Source of the DNA: Eggerthellaceae bacterium
Lineage (GTDB): Bacteria; Actinomycetota; Coriobacteriia; Coriobacteriales; Eggerthellaceae
Direction: 5' to 3'
Length of the DNA: 61,833 nt
Assembly (NCBI GenBank): GCA_009782605.1
Contig: WRIR01000013.1
Span: 1-61,833, forward strand
The translations under genes and the position numbers were made by a program. Below are positions 15,363 through 24,565 of the stretch, in pieces. How positions within the stretch are numbered: position 1 is the first letter of the stretch; each line of letters opens with the position of its first letter. The notes under the pieces are model-generated. The model made no database searches and had not been told where the DNA came from. It saw only the letters and a list, made by a program, of their open reading frames with translations.

Positions 15363-15567
15363 GTCAGGAAAAGGATGGGGGTTGTCGCCGTTGTCCGCCT
15401 GCGACATACGCCTCCCCCGACGCCGTCCGGGACACTCTCTCCCTCTGACGGTTTTCATCAATTCTTGTTGACCGTGTTATTATTATGCCCGCAGGTTTGT
15501 CGATTCCCATGCGTTATATGTCGGCGAACACGGACTGGTTCCTGCTATTGAATATGGAGCGAACCCG

Positions 15568-16389
15568 ATGACCAACAACCATATCGTTTATACCGATGTC
15601 TGTCTGACATTTATGGACATCCAAGGCTTCAAGGAGATGGTTCTCGCTCGTTACCCAGATAGGCCCTTTGTGATTCATGAGATCCTCAAGGAGTTCAAGA
15701 GGGCGCAGTATCACGATCCCTCAAACTTCTTGCTCAGCTGGCAGCCAGAGATTGTGAGTTTCTCAGACTCAATAGTCAGAGGGATATCGAAGAAGGACCG
15801 AAGCTCCCCAAACAACGAGAGAATCATCAATGAGATCAAAGCGCTGCGCCTCGTACAACAGCGGCTCCTCACGTGGGAGCCGCCCCCGGCCATCAAAAAC
15901 AACGGCGACGATGCGGGAGTGTTCATACGGGGCGGAATGGCTCAGGGCCCTGCCTTTCTTGACCATGGCAACAATATGATATTCGGCCCCGCGATGATAA
16001 AGGCTTTTGAGCTGGCGGATGTCAAGGGCTCGCCGTTCAGAATCGTGGTGGACCAAGCGGCGGTTGACGCTTACCCAAAGGCGATAGAGCTCCTCGTGAG
16101 GGACAACATGGTTGCACAAGACTGCGACGGCCTCTGGTTTGTCAACTACCTGTCCGTCAACCCGTTTAGAAGCTACGGACTCTGGACAGAACTTGAGAGG
16201 CTAGAGAACGTCAGGGATGTCTTGCAGAAACAAGTCCTCACCCATTGCAGGAACGACGTGCTCTTGAAGAAATACCTGTGGGCGAGCGAGAAGCACAATT
16301 CGGCAGTCCGAGAATCGAAACCGCTCAACGATGCCTTGGCGGGCGTAGGCCTCGAACGGGATCGGCTGGCAATCAAAACAGGCCCCTAA
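15568..16389 (+). CDS. class III nucleotidyl-cyclase-like protein, orphan
   Basis: 273 residues from ATG 15568 with GGAG eight bases upstream. Near the N-terminus FMDIQGFKEM (residues 15-24) matches the F-x-D-I-x-G-F core of class III cyclase homology domains, giving metal-binding Asp17. FSDSIVRG (65-72) offers the second Asp (D67). RGGMAQGP (121-128) followed by IFGPAMIKAFELAD (138-151) and RIVVD match the later part of the fold as found in a widespread group of bacterial FSDS proteins. No transmembrane or sensor domain is attached. Base composition is visibly lower in G/C than in flanking housekeeping genes, pointing to horizontal acquisition. Nucleotide product and activity are unknown; a signalling or anti-phage role is inference. 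It converges on the XRE gene with a four-base overlap. Confidence 0.7.
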   Translation: MTNNHIVYTDVCLTFMDIQGFKEMVLARYPDRPFVIHEILKEFKRAQYHDPSNFLLSWQPEIVSFSDSIVRGISKKDRSSPNNERIINEIKALRLVQQRLLTWEPPPAIKNNGDDAGVFIRGGMAQGPAFLDHGNNMIFGPAMIKAFELADVKGSPFRIVVDQAAVDAYPKAIELLVRDNMVAQDCDGLWFVNYLSVNPFRSYGLWTELERLENVRDVLQKQVLTHCRNDVLLKKYLWASEKHNSAVRESKPLNDALAGVGLERDRLAIKTGP

Positions 16390-16787
16390 ACAGCAGCAGC
16401 GAGACCTTTTTGCCCCTGCTTCAAGGTTTTCGGAGGCTTCTTTGCTTTCCCGGCGCTCGGGCTTGCCTGTGGCACAGAGCCGACTGTTTTTACCGCGGCC
16501 GCATGTGATTCCATCGCCTCTAGCTTCTTCTCTAAGACCTTGAACAGCAGCTCTGTGTGGGAGGCGCGCTGATTGCCCTCCTGGAGCAGCAAGAGGTTGG
16601 CCGGGCTTATCCCGAAGAGCTGACCGTATTTCTCAAGAACGGTCAACGTAGGCTTCTTCCTGCCCGTCTCGATATCGCTGATGTAGCTGGGAGAGAGGCC
16701 TATCTGGCCTGCCAGCTCGCGGGCGCTCATGTCTTCGGCGATGCGAAGCATTTTCAGTATCCTGTTTATCGGCTCTTGCACTGCCAT
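16386..16787 (-). CDS. XRE-family transcriptional regulator
   Basis: 133 residues from ATG 16785-16787 behind CAGGGGGTG. Earlier in-frame starts would run through the promoter described below and are rejected. A helix-turn-helix of the Cro/C1 type occupies about residues 8-60 (MSARELAGQIGLSPSYISDI, ETGRKKPTLTVLEKYG). It is followed by an amphipathic helix (HTELLFKVLEKKLEAMES) that could dimerise and a Lys/Ala/Pro-rich tail. The gene overlaps the 3' end of the cyclase-like gene on the opposite strand. It probably represses its own promoter, whose -10 sits in a palindrome. Confidence 0.85.
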   Translation of the reverse strand: MAVQEPINRILKMLRIAEDMSARELAGQIGLSPSYISDIETGRKKPTLTVLEKYGQLFGISPANLLLLQEGNQRASHTELLFKVLEKKLEAMESHAAAVKTVGSVPQASPSAGKAKKPPKTLKQGQKGLAAAV

Positions 16788-16851
16788 CACCCCCTGTGTA
16801 ACACGCCTGTCCGGCTGGTTCCCTGCATGAGGTATTACTCGACTGATTGAC

Positions 16852-16880
16852 ACCCTATAGGGATTATTCCCGTTTGTCAA
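16852..16880 (-). promoter_or_regulatory. promoter of the XRE gene with palindromic operator
   Basis: On the minus strand TTGACA (16875-16880) and TAGGGT (16852-16857) are separated by exactly 17 bases, about 65 bases upstream of the XRE start. The palindrome CCCTATAGGG (16853-16862) overlaps the -10, a placement typical of an autoregulatory XRE operator. Confidence 0.65.
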
Positions 16881-16956
16881 CACAAAACACGCTATTGGCG
16901 TAATTAGTACGCTCTTAGGAGATGCGCCGGAGACATTGTGCCGGCGGGGGCACCAC

Positions 16957-17057
16957 GTGTCAAAGGGGGCGTATAGTTTCGACACTTTTATTTATGTTCA
17001 TGCCGACAAACATGGCACACGGCAAAAGGTGTCGAAACTATACGCCCCCTTTGACAC
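16957..17057. repeat. 101-base hairpin element with 29-bp perfect arms
   Basis: Bases 16957-16985 and 17029-17057 are exact reverse complements (29 bp). They begin GTGTCAAAGGGGGCG and end in GACAC, flanking a 43-base centre that has its own weak TGCCG/CGGCA pairing. The outer GTGTCAAA resembles the left end of the element at 15148. No coding capacity is present. It lies between the XRE promoter and the ppdK terminator and looks like a palindromic mobile-element relic. Confidence 0.75.
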
Positions 17058-17072
17058 ACGCGCGGCAGCAGA

Positions 17073-17104
17073 AAGCCCCGGGGCTAGTGGGGCGCCCGGG
17101 GCTT
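17073..17104 (-). terminator. terminator of ppdK
   Basis: Just beyond the ppdK stop, arms AAGCCCCGGG (17073-17082) and CCCGGGGCTT (17095-17104) form a perfect 10-bp stem with a 12-base loop. On the minus strand the stem is followed by TTTCTG, a short U-rich tail. Confidence 0.7.
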
Positions 17105-17135
17105 GAAGGTTAACTCGCTTGTGAGGCGCGAGGGC

Positions 17136-19868
17136 CTACTTGTCGCGGACCGTGCCGTCCTCAAGGGCCGCCTGGGCGGCGGCGAGGCGGGCAAGGGGCA
17201 CGCGGTAGGGCGAGCAGCTGACATAGGTGAGCCCTATCTTGAAGCAGGCCTTCACCGACTCCGGGTCGCCGCCGTGCTCCCCGCAGATGCCCAGCGTGAT
17301 GCCGGGGTTGGTCTGGCGCCCCTTGACGCAGGCCATCTCGACCAGCGCCACGACGCCGGGGTCGATCGTCTCGAAGGGGTTGTAGGGGATGATGCGCCGC
17401 TCAAGGTAGCGCGGGATGAACTTGCCTTCCACGTCGTCGCGCGAGAAGCCGAAGGTGGTCTGCGTGAGGTCGTTGGTGCCGAAGCTGAAGAAGTCCGCCT
17501 TCGAGGCGATCTCGTCGGCGGTCACCGCGGCACGCGGCAGCTCTATCATGGTCCCGATGGGGATGTCGAGCTCGACGCCCTCTTCCTCACACACCTGCGC
17601 CACGACCGCCTCGCATTCCTCGCGCAGCACCGCAAGCTCGGGCAGCACGGAGACAAGCGGGATCATTATCTCAGGCTCGGGGCTCAGGCCCTTCTTCTTC
17701 AAGGTGGCGGCAGCCTTGGTGATGGCCCGCACCTGCATCGCCGGGAGCTCGGGGTACAGTATCGCAAGGCGGCACCCACGCAGCCCCAGCATCGGGTTCG
17801 ACTCGCTCATCGCATCGATCTGCGCAAGCAGCTGGCGCTTCTCGTCTATCTCGGCTGCATTCCCCCCGCTCGCCTCAAGCCGCGCTATCTCGACGTCGAG
17901 CTCACGCGGACTTTCCAGGAACTCGTGGAGCGGCGGGTCGAGCAGGCGCACGACGACCGGCAGGCCGTCCATCGCCTCGAACATGCCGAGGAAATCGCCC
18001 GTCTGGGCCTCAAGCAGGTCTGCCAGGGCCTGGTCGCGCGTTGCAGGGTCGTCACTTAAGATGAAGCTTTGGATTATCTGCTTGCGGTCGCCCAAGAACA
18101 TGTGCTCGGTGCGGCAGAGCCCTATGCCCGAGGCCCCGAACTTGCGGGACAGCTCGGCATCCTCGGGGTTGTCCGCGTTGGCGCGCACGCCCATGGTGCG
18201 GAACTCGTCCGCCCATTCGAGGATGGTGTCCAAATCGCCGGTCAGCTCGGGGAGGACCAGGTCGACCGTGCCGAGCACAACTGAGCCGGTCGTGCCGTCG
18301 ATGGAGATCATGTCGCCCTCTTTGATGACGATGTCGGTGCCGCTTATCGTTGCCTGCCTCTTCTCGGCGTCGATCTTCAAGGCTTCGGCACCACAGACGC
18401 AAGGGGTGCCCATGCCGCGCGCGATGACGGCGGCGTGCGAGGTCTTCCCGCCATGGGAGGTGAGGATGCCCTCGGCGGCTATCATGCCGGCAAGGTCGTC
18501 CGGGTTCGTCTCCCAGCGGATGAGCACGCAGGGGCGCCCCGCCCCGGCCGCTGCGACCGCATCGGTGGCGGAGAACACCGCCTCGCCGACGGCGGCGCCG
18601 GGAGAGGCGTTGAGGCCCTTGGCCACGACGTCGTAGGTCGCAGTCTTGTCGAACTGGGGATGGAGCAGCTGGTCGAGCTGGTCGGGGTCGACGCGCATGA
18701 CCGCCTCCTGCTTCGAGATAAGACCCTCGCCCACCATCTCGATGGCGATATGCAGCGCGGCGGCGGCGGTGCGCTTGCCGGCACGGGTCTGGAGCATCCA
18801 GAGCTTGCCCTGCTCGATGGTAAACTCGATATCGCACATGTCGCGGAAATGGTTCTCGAGGATAATGAACACGTCCTCAAGCTCCGCACCCGCGCTCTCC
18901 AGGCCGGCCACGTCCTTGAGCTCGGCAATCGGGCTCGTGTTGCGGATGCCGGCGACAACGTCCTCCCCCTGGGCGTTGACCAGGTAGTCGCCGTAGAACT
19001 CCTTCTCGCCGTTGGCGGGGTTGCGCGTGAAGGCCACGCCGGTCGCCGAGGTGTTGCCCTTGTTCCCAAAGACCATGGTCTGCACGTTCACCGCCGTCCC
19101 CAGGTCGTCGGCTATCTTGTTCTGCTTGCGGTACAGCGTCGCACGCGGGTTGTTCCAGCTGCCGAACACCGCCTCGATGGCAAGGCGCAGCTGGAGGCTG
19201 GGGTCTTGCGGGAACTGCACCGTGCCGTCGACCACGAGGTCGGGGTAGGCGTCCGCGTCGACGTTGGCGGAGAATATCTGCTTGAACTCGTCAACGAGGG
19301 CCTGCAGGTCCTCGGCGGTAAGATCGGTGTCGTTCTTCACGCCGCGGGCGTTGCGCATGGCGGTTATGGCGTTCTCGAAGAGGTCGCCGTCCACGCCCAT
19401 GACGACCCCGGAGAACATCTGGATGAAGCGGCGGTAGGAGTCCCAGGCAAAGCGGGGGTTGTCGGTCTGCTTGATGAGGCCTTTGATGGACTCGTCGTTC
19501 AGGCCGAGGTTCAAGACCGTGTCCATCATGCCGGGCATGGACAGGGGAGCGCCGCTACGGACGGACACGAGCAGCGGGTCGTCGACGTCGCCTATCCTCT
19601 TCCCCATGCGGGCCTCAAGGTCTTCGCGGTACTGCTGGATGACGTCCAGCGCGCCCGGCTGCCAGGCATTGCCCGCATTCGCGTACTCCATGCAGGTTTG
19701 GCAAGAGATCGTGAACCCGGGGGGGACCGGCAGCCCGATGTTGGCCATCTCGGCAAGGTTGGCGCCCTTGCCGCCCAACACGGCTTTCATGCCCGTGTTG
19801 CCTTCTGTTACGTTGTTGCCCTTTGCGTCCTTCCCGAACGCGAACACACGCTTCACACTATCGGTCAC
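17136..19868 (-). CDS. ppdK: pyruvate, phosphate dikinase
   Basis: 910 residues, full length for the family. It interconverts pyruvate + ATP + Pi with PEP + AMP + PPi, typical of anaerobes with PPi-linked glycolysis. The N-terminal ATP-grasp part starts VFAFG and has GMKAVLGGKGANLAEM. The swivelling phosphohistidine domain carries GGKTSHAAVIARGMGTPC near residue 475. The C-terminal TIM barrel ends with a typical SFGTNDLTQTT and the catalytic-Cys region LGICGEHGGDPESV. The start is a GTG at 19866-19868 with AAGGAGG upstream. Its regulator gene is immediately upstream (64-base gap), so the two are likely coexpressed. Confidence 0.97.
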   Translation of the reverse strand: MTDSVKRVFAFGKDAKGNNVTEGNTGMKAVLGGKGANLAEMANIGLPVPPGFTISCQTCMEYANAGNAWQPGALDVIQQYREDLEARMGKRIGDVDDPLLVSVRSGAPLSMPGMMDTVLNLGLNDESIKGLIKQTDNPRFAWDSYRRFIQMFSGVVMGVDGDLFENAITAMRNARGVKNDTDLTAEDLQALVDEFKQIFSANVDADAYPDLVVDGTVQFPQDPSLQLRLAIEAVFGSWNNPRATLYRKQNKIADDLGTAVNVQTMVFGNKGNTSATGVAFTRNPANGEKEFYGDYLVNAQGEDVVAGIRNTSPIAELKDVAGLESAGAELEDVFIILENHFRDMCDIEFTIEQGKLWMLQTRAGKRTAAAALHIAIEMVGEGLISKQEAVMRVDPDQLDQLLHPQFDKTATYDVVAKGLNASPGAAVGEAVFSATDAVAAAGAGRPCVLIRWETNPDDLAGMIAAEGILTSHGGKTSHAAVIARGMGTPCVCGAEALKIDAEKRQATISGTDIVIKEGDMISIDGTTGSVVLGTVDLVLPELTGDLDTILEWADEFRTMGVRANADNPEDAELSRKFGASGIGLCRTEHMFLGDRKQIIQSFILSDDPATRDQALADLLEAQTGDFLGMFEAMDGLPVVVRLLDPPLHEFLESPRELDVEIARLEASGGNAAEIDEKRQLLAQIDAMSESNPMLGLRGCRLAILYPELPAMQVRAITKAAATLKKKGLSPEPEIMIPLVSVLPELAVLREECEAVVAQVCEEEGVELDIPIGTMIELPRAAVTADEIASKADFFSFGTNDLTQTTFGFSRDDVEGKFIPRYLERRIIPYNPFETIDPGVVALVEMACVKGRQTNPGITLGICGEHGGDPESVKACFKIGLTYVSCSPYRVPLARLAAAQAALEDGTVRDK

Positions 19869-19932
19869 TTTTTCCTCCTTTATCCGAAGTTCCCGGGACT
19901 ACACCCCCACACGGGGCCTTTCTGCACGGCAC

Positions 19933-20805
19933 TCACACGCGGGGATAGGCCAGTTCATAATAACGCAATATCTCTTGCGCCGTCTCTTCAACGGCGCGAT
20001 TATCGGTATGAATCACAATACAACCGAGTTTGCGCATCAGGGCGCGCGCGCGCTCCAGGTCGAGGTAGACCATCTCCGGGTCGGCATAGTCGGCCGCAAC
20101 AGACACCGCGCGGCCCAAGCGCCGACGCCGGATGCTGATAAGCAGCTCAGGGGTGCTCATCAGGCCGAATATCCGCTGGGGCTCGACGTCGAATATCTGG
20201 GGGGGCGGGTCAGTCTGCAGGTCGAGCGGGACGTTTGCGACCTTGTAACCCTCCTGGGACAGGTAGATGGCAAGCGGGGTCTTCGACGAGCGGGAGACCC
20301 CGATAAGCACGATGTCGGCCTTCTTCAAATCCTGCGGGTTGCGGCCGTCGTCATGGGCGATGGTGAACTCAAGGGCCTCGATGCGCATGAAGTAGTTCTT
20401 GTCGACCTCATGCAGGCTCCCCGGCCGGACGTGGGGCTCAAGCCCGCTGAAGGACGCCAGGGCGGAAAGCGCGTCGCCCATCAGGTCGATTGCCACGATA
20501 TCGGGGTCGGCGGCGACATAGTCCTTGAGCTGGCGGCCGAGGTCGGGGTCGACCAGGGTGTAGAACACGATGATCCGCCTGCTGCCGTACTCCGCCTCAT
20601 GGAGCGCACAGTGCTCCTCGAAAAAGCGCCGCACCTCGTCGAAGCACCCTATCTGGGACAGCACCTCGATACGCGGGTTGGTCTCGCCGAACTGGCTTGC
20701 CACCGCGCGCGCGAGCGCCTGGCCGGTTATGCCCACCGAGTCGCTGATGATGTGGATGGTCGGCAGCTGGGGGACGAGGCTGCCTTGGGGGATAGAGGCC
20801 ATCAT
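19933..20805 (-). CDS. pyruvate, phosphate dikinase regulatory protein (DUF299 kinase/pyrophosphorylase)
   Basis: 290 residues. The family (bacterial RP1/PpsR) uses ADP to phosphorylate PPDK on a Thr next to the catalytic His and reverses it by phosphorolysis. Diagnostic features are HIISDSVGITGQALARAV near residues 18-35 and the P-loop GVSRSSKT at 169-176, followed by PLAIYLSQEGYKVANVPL. The adjacent ppdK confirms PPDK as target over PEP synthase. Two consecutive ATGs are possible at 20803-20805 and 20800-20802, with AAAGGG just upstream. Confidence 0.95.
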   Translation of the reverse strand: MMASIPQGSLVPQLPTIHIISDSVGITGQALARAVASQFGETNPRIEVLSQIGCFDEVRRFFEEHCALHEAEYGSRRIIVFYTLVDPDLGRQLKDYVAADPDIVAIDLMGDALSALASFSGLEPHVRPGSLHEVDKNYFMRIEALEFTIAHDDGRNPQDLKKADIVLIGVSRSSKTPLAIYLSQEGYKVANVPLDLQTDPPPQIFDVEPQRIFGLMSTPELLISIRRRRLGRAVSVAADYADPEMVYLDLERARALMRKLGCIVIHTDNRAVEETAQEILRYYELAYPRV

Positions 20806-20872
20806 GTCCCTTTCGGGGTTGTCAAGGGGCCTTTCGGCCCACGATGTCCGAGGAATGCCACGGCACAGGCCC

Positions 20873-22957
20873 CTACTGGGGCGCCTTCGCCATCTTGCCG
20901 AAGTCGGCGGCGGGCGAGAACACCGCGACGAAGCGGTTCAGGAGGCGCAGCCGGTTTTCCCTGAGCGCCACATCGTCATCCATGATGAGGACCTCCTCGA
21001 AGAAGCGGTCTATCGGCGCACGCAGGGCAGCCAGGGCCTTGAGGGCCTCGACGTACTCGTTCGTTGCGAGGAAGCCTGCAACCTGGGACTCGACCGCGGA
21101 AAGCGCCTCAAGCAGCCCCTGTTCGGCCGCACCCGTCAAGGCCGCATCGACCTGGATGCCAAGGGCCGCGTCGCCCAGGTTGTGGGCACGGGCATAGGCG
21201 ACTGCCAGGTCGTCCATGGTGTCGGGCATCTCTTCCCTCACGGCGCTAAGCGCTTCCACCCGCGCGATTATCTGGGCGGGCTCAAAGACGCCGGCAGCCT
21301 GCACCGCCTCGACGACATCGAGGGCATGGTCGGCGTCGCGCAGCATCACCTTCGTGCGCGTCGCGAAGAAGGCGACGACCTCTTCGAGGACGGCCGCCTT
21401 GTCACCCACGAGTGTGCCATAGGCCTCAAGCGCGGCATCGACGGCGGGCACCAACTTGACGGGGAGCCCGGCCGCAAGCATGTTGACGATGCCGATGGCC
21501 CCACGCCGCAGCGCAAAGGGGTCGGACGAGCCCGTGGGGCCCTGCCCGACGGCAAAAAGCCCGCAGATGGTGTCGAGCTTGTCGGTCAGGGCAACCAGCT
21601 TCCCGACGGTAGAGCGCGGGGGCGCATCGTCGGCGAAGCGGGGGCGGTAATGGTCGGCGATGGCCTCTGCGACCTGTTCGTTTTCCCCTGCCGCCCGGGC
21701 GTAGTAGGCGCCCATGATACCCTGGACCGAAGTGAACTCGACCACGGCGCCGCTCACGAGGTCGGCCTTGCACAGGTACGCGGCACGGCGTGCGTCGGCG
21801 GCGTCGGCGGCAGTGAGCCCGGCCGCCTCGATGACATGCTCGACCAGGGCAACAAGACGGTCGACCTTCGCCCGCACGCTGCCGAGACTTTCTTGGAACA
21901 CCACCGTGTCGAGGCGTGCGACGAAGTGCTCAAGCGGGCGCTTCAAGTCTTCCTCGTAGAAGAACTTCGCATCCGCAAGGCGCGGGCGCACCACGCGCTC
22001 GTTTCCGGCGATGATGATGTCTGAGCAGGCAGGATCCCCGTTCGAGACCGCGATGAAGCGGTTGGTGAGGCGGCCCTCGCCGTCATAGAGCGGAAAGTAG
22101 CGCTGGTGCTTGAGCATCGCGTCCACGATTATCTCTTCCGGGACCTTGAGGAAGGACTCGTCAAAGCTCCCGATGAGCGGGGTGGGATACTCGGTCAGGT
22201 TGACGACCTCAAGCAGGGTCGCCTCGGGCAGCACGCTTCTCAGCCCGGTCTCGCGCTCGATTGCCGCAACGCCTGAGCGTATCGCAGAGGCCCGCCCCTC
22301 CATGCTGGGGACGACAAAGGCCCCCTCCAGCACTCCCGGCAGGTCGTCCGCATGGGCAACCTCGAAAGGGCCTCCGGCTAAGAAGCGGTGCCCCCACGTG
22401 AGCCTGTCGGCGACAAGGCCGGCAAAGCGCACGGGGACGACATCCCCGCCGAACAGGGCAAGCAGCCACCGGACGGGACGCGAGAAGAGCGCGGTCTGCG
22501 AGCCCCAACGGCAGGACTTCTTCCAGGGAATCGCCGCGATTACCTGTTCCAGAAGGGGGGCAAGCAGGTCGCTTGTCTGTTGTGCGGCACTATGTTTGAG
22601 GGCAAAGACATACTCGGTGTCGCCGACCATGCGGCGCTCAAGGCTGTCAGGGTCGATGCCCTTGCCTTTCGCAAAGCCCACCGCTGCCTTTGTCGGCGCT
22701 CCCCTATCGTCAAAGGCGATGGCGGTGGCCGGGCCTTTGTATTCCTCGACAAGCGCCTCGGTCTCGCAGGCGACCTCGAAGGCCAGCACGGCCAGGCGCC
22801 GGGGGCTGGAATACACCTCGATGTGCCCATGGCCTATGCGGGCGGCATCAAGGGCATCGCCGACGATGCCTCCCAGCTGCCCGGTCGCCCGCGCCAGGTC
22901 GGCTGCGGGAACTTCTTCGGTTCCGATCTCAAAGGCAAGGGTCTCAGTCTTCGGCAT
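20873..22957 (-). CDS. glyS: glycine--tRNA ligase beta subunit
   Basis: 694 residues from ATG 22955-22957, opening [10 protein letters not shown] as in the GlyS family; the longer upstream frame is out of register with glyQ coding and rejected. Typical blocks include [50 protein letters not shown] and [19 protein letters not shown]. The C-terminus holds an anticodon-binding-like domain ([20 protein letters not shown]). The start overlaps the glyQ end by 14 bases, so the two subunits are coupled. The next gene downstream on the strand is the PPDK regulator. Confidence 0.97.
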   Translation of the reverse strand: MPKTETLAFEIGTEEVPAADLARATGQLGGIVGDALDAARIGHGHIEVYSSPRRLAVLAFEVACETEALVEEYKGPATAIAFDDRGAPTKAAVGFAKGKGIDPDSLERRMVGDTEYVFALKHSAAQQTSDLLAPLLEQVIAAIPWKKSCRWGSQTALFSRPVRWLLALFGGDVVPVRFAGLVADRLTWGHRFLAGGPFEVAHADDLPGVLEGAFVVPSMEGRASAIRSGVAAIERETGLRSVLPEATLLEVVNLTEYPTPLIGSFDESFLKVPEEIIVDAMLKHQRYFPLYDGEGRLTNRFIAVSNGDPACSDIIIAGNERVVRPRLADAKFFYEEDLKRPLEHFVARLDTVVFQESLGSVRAKVDRLVALVEHVIEAAGLTAADAADARRAAYLCKADLVSGAVVEFTSVQGIMGAYYARAAGENEQVAEAIADHYRPRFADDAPPRSTVGKLVALTDKLDTICGLFAVGQGPTGSSDPFALRRGAIGIVNMLAAGLPVKLVPAVDAALEAYGTLVGDKAAVLEEVVAFFATRTKVMLRDADHALDVVEAVQAAGVFEPAQIIARVEALSAVREEMPDTMDDLAVAYARAHNLGDAALGIQVDAALTGAAEQGLLEALSAVESQVAGFLATNEYVEALKALAALRAPIDRFFEEVLIMDDDVALRENRLRLLNRFVAVFSPAADFGKMAKAPQ

Positions 22958-23900
22958 GGCGCGCCCCCTCTCCCCCGCCAAGCGGCAACGTGCCGGCGAC
23001 ATGTTCCAGGTAGGAGGCGCAGCAGGCCTTCGCAAGCGTGCGCACCCGCAGGATGTAGGCCATGCGCTCGGTCGCGGAGATGACACCGCGCGCATCGAGC
23101 AGGTTGAAGGTGTGGCAGCACTTCAGCACCGAGTCGTAGGCCGGGATAGCAAGGCCGGCCTCCAAGGTCCTCATACACTCCGCCTCGCGGCTGTTGAACT
23201 CCTGGAACAGGAAGTCCGTGTCGGCGACCTCGAAGTTGTAGGCGGAGTATTGCCGCTCGTTGTCCAAGAACACGTCTGCGTAGGTGAAGACCAGGCCGTC
23301 GTCCCCCCGTGCCCAGACGATGTCGAAGATCGAGTCGACGCCCTGGATGTACATGACCAGGCGCTCAAGCCCGTAGGCGAGCTCGACCGAGACCGGGCTG
23401 CACTCGAAGCCCCCGACCTGCTGGAAGTAGGTGAACTGCGTCACCTCCATCCCGTCGATCCAGACCTCCCAGCCAAGGCCTGACGCGCCGAGAGTCGGGC
23501 TTTCCCAGTCGTCCTCCACGAAGCGCACGTCGTGCCGCTCGATGTCGATGCCGATGGTTTTCAGCGACCCGAGGTAGAGCCCCTGTATGTCGTCGGGAGA
23601 AGGCTTGACGAGCACCTGGAACTGGTAGTAGTGCTGCAGGCGGTTCGGGTTCTCCCCATAGCGGCCGTCGGTCGGACGGCGGCAGCCCTGCACGTAGGCC
23701 GTCCTCCATACCTTCGGCCCCAAGGCACGCAGGATGGTCGCCGGCACGTTCGTCGCGGCGCCCACCTCCATGTCGTAGGGCTGCAGTATCACGCAGCCCT
23801 GGTCCGCCCAGTAGCGCTGGAGGCTTGCGATGACGTCTTGGAAGGTCGGGGGCAGAGGCGGGCTTGCCGCAGTGCCTGTAGGATCTGTAGCGGATGACAT
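22944..23900 (-). CDS. glyQ: glycine--tRNA ligase alpha subunit
   Basis: 318 residues. Class II synthetase catalytic subunit recognisable from [48 protein letters not shown] and the late [19 protein letters not shown]. The N-terminal dozen residues are Ser/Thr/Pro-rich and variable. Start is ATG behind AAGGAGAACC. Presence of the alpha2beta2-type enzyme, not the single-chain GlyRS of many actinobacteria, is a useful lineage marker. Confidence 0.97.
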   Translation of the reverse strand: MSSATDPTGTAASPPLPPTFQDVIASLQRYWADQGCVILQPYDMEVGAATNVPATILRALGPKVWRTAYVQGCRRPTDGRYGENPNRLQHYYQFQVLVKPSPDDIQGLYLGSLKTIGIDIERHDVRFVEDDWESPTLGASGLGWEVWIDGMEVTQFTYFQQVGGFECSPVSVELAYGLERLVMYIQGVDSIFDIVWARGDDGLVFTYADVFLDNERQYSAYNFEVADTDFLFQEFNSREAECMRTLEAGLAIPAYDSVLKCCHTFNLLDARGVISATERMAYILRVRTLAKACCASYLEHVAGTLPLGGGEGARHAED

Positions 23901-23941
23901 GGTTCTCCTTGGATTCCTGGCTATCGGTTCATGCGATCAGC

Positions 23942-24511
23942 TCAATCGAACACGTGAAGGTGGTCCAGCGGCCAATAGATCATGAAGGCGCGCCCGAACA
24001 CCGTCGAAGTGTCGACCGGGCCGAAATAACGCGAGTCCTGCGAGTTCGTCCGGTGGTCCCCCATGAGCCAAATAGTCCCCTCAGGGACCAGGTAGGGATA
24101 GGCGATATCGACAGCGGTCCGGCCGATGGGTGCCGAGGGCTCGTTGCCCGTATAGGGCTCGACCCGGGGGGCGCCGTCGACATAGAGGATGCCGTTTCGC
24201 ATGTCGACCGTCTGGCCCGCGACCGCAACACAGCGCTTGACGAGGATGCGGCCGGGTATCTCCGGGTCCTCGAAGGTGACGATGTCGCCCGGCTCGATGT
24301 CGCGGAACTGGTAGCTGAGCTTCTCCGCCCAGACACGGTCCCCTATCATGATGGTCTCTTCCATGGAGCCCGAGGGGATGACATAGCTTTGGAGCACCGA
24401 GACCCGCAGGAAGTAGGAGAAGCCGAGGAACACGGCGAGCAGGACCACCCAGCCGAGAAGCCTTCCCGGAGACCGGTAGTCCTTCTGTTCGGCGTGTCTC
24501 CCTGCGTCCAT
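23942..24511 (-). CDS. lepB: signal peptidase I
   Basis: 189 residues from ATG 24509-24511 (AAGGG eight bases upstream). One N-terminal membrane anchor (LLGWVVLLAVFLGFSYFL) precedes box B, VIPSGSMEETIMIGD, with catalytic Ser49. Box D, GRILVKRCVAVAGQ, supplies the general base Lys92. Box E is LMGDHRTNSQDSRYFG. The enzyme cleaves Sec/Tat signal peptides on the outer face of the membrane. It follows trmD on the same strand with a 54-base gap. Confidence 0.96.
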   Translation of the reverse strand: MDAGRHAEQKDYRSPGRLLGWVVLLAVFLGFSYFLRVSVLQSYVIPSGSMEETIMIGDRVWAEKLSYQFRDIEPGDIVTFEDPEIPGRILVKRCVAVAGQTVDMRNGILYVDGAPRVEPYTGNEPSAPIGRTAVDIAYPYLVPEGTIWLMGDHRTNSQDSRYFGPVDTSTVFGRAFMIYWPLDHLHVFD

Positions 24512-24565
24512 TGGCAAATCCCTTCTTTCCCAGACCTCACACGTGCCTGGGTGCCTCGTACCTGT

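Larger units (their letters stand above)
14929..15567. other. 639-base intergenic stretch with inverted-repeat elements
   Basis: No credible gene is present. The stretch holds an imperfect hairpin just after the lipoprotein (14947-14973), a perfect 33-base palindrome (15010-15042), and a roughly 215-base element with long imperfect terminal inverted repeats (15148-15362). The last 200 bases before the cyclase-like gene are A/T-richer and contain no clear -35/-10 pair. Confidence 0.65.

Noticed and set aside
15084-15461. 125-codon minus-strand open frame and its plus-strand partner at 15148-15357
   Set aside because: Both are created by the inverted-repeat element at 15148-15362. No domain, no start signal, and composition that follows the repeat.
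18435-20138. 567-codon plus-strand open frame opposite ppdK
   Set aside because: Antisense to highly conserved PPDK motifs, no ribosome-binding site, and no recognisable domain.
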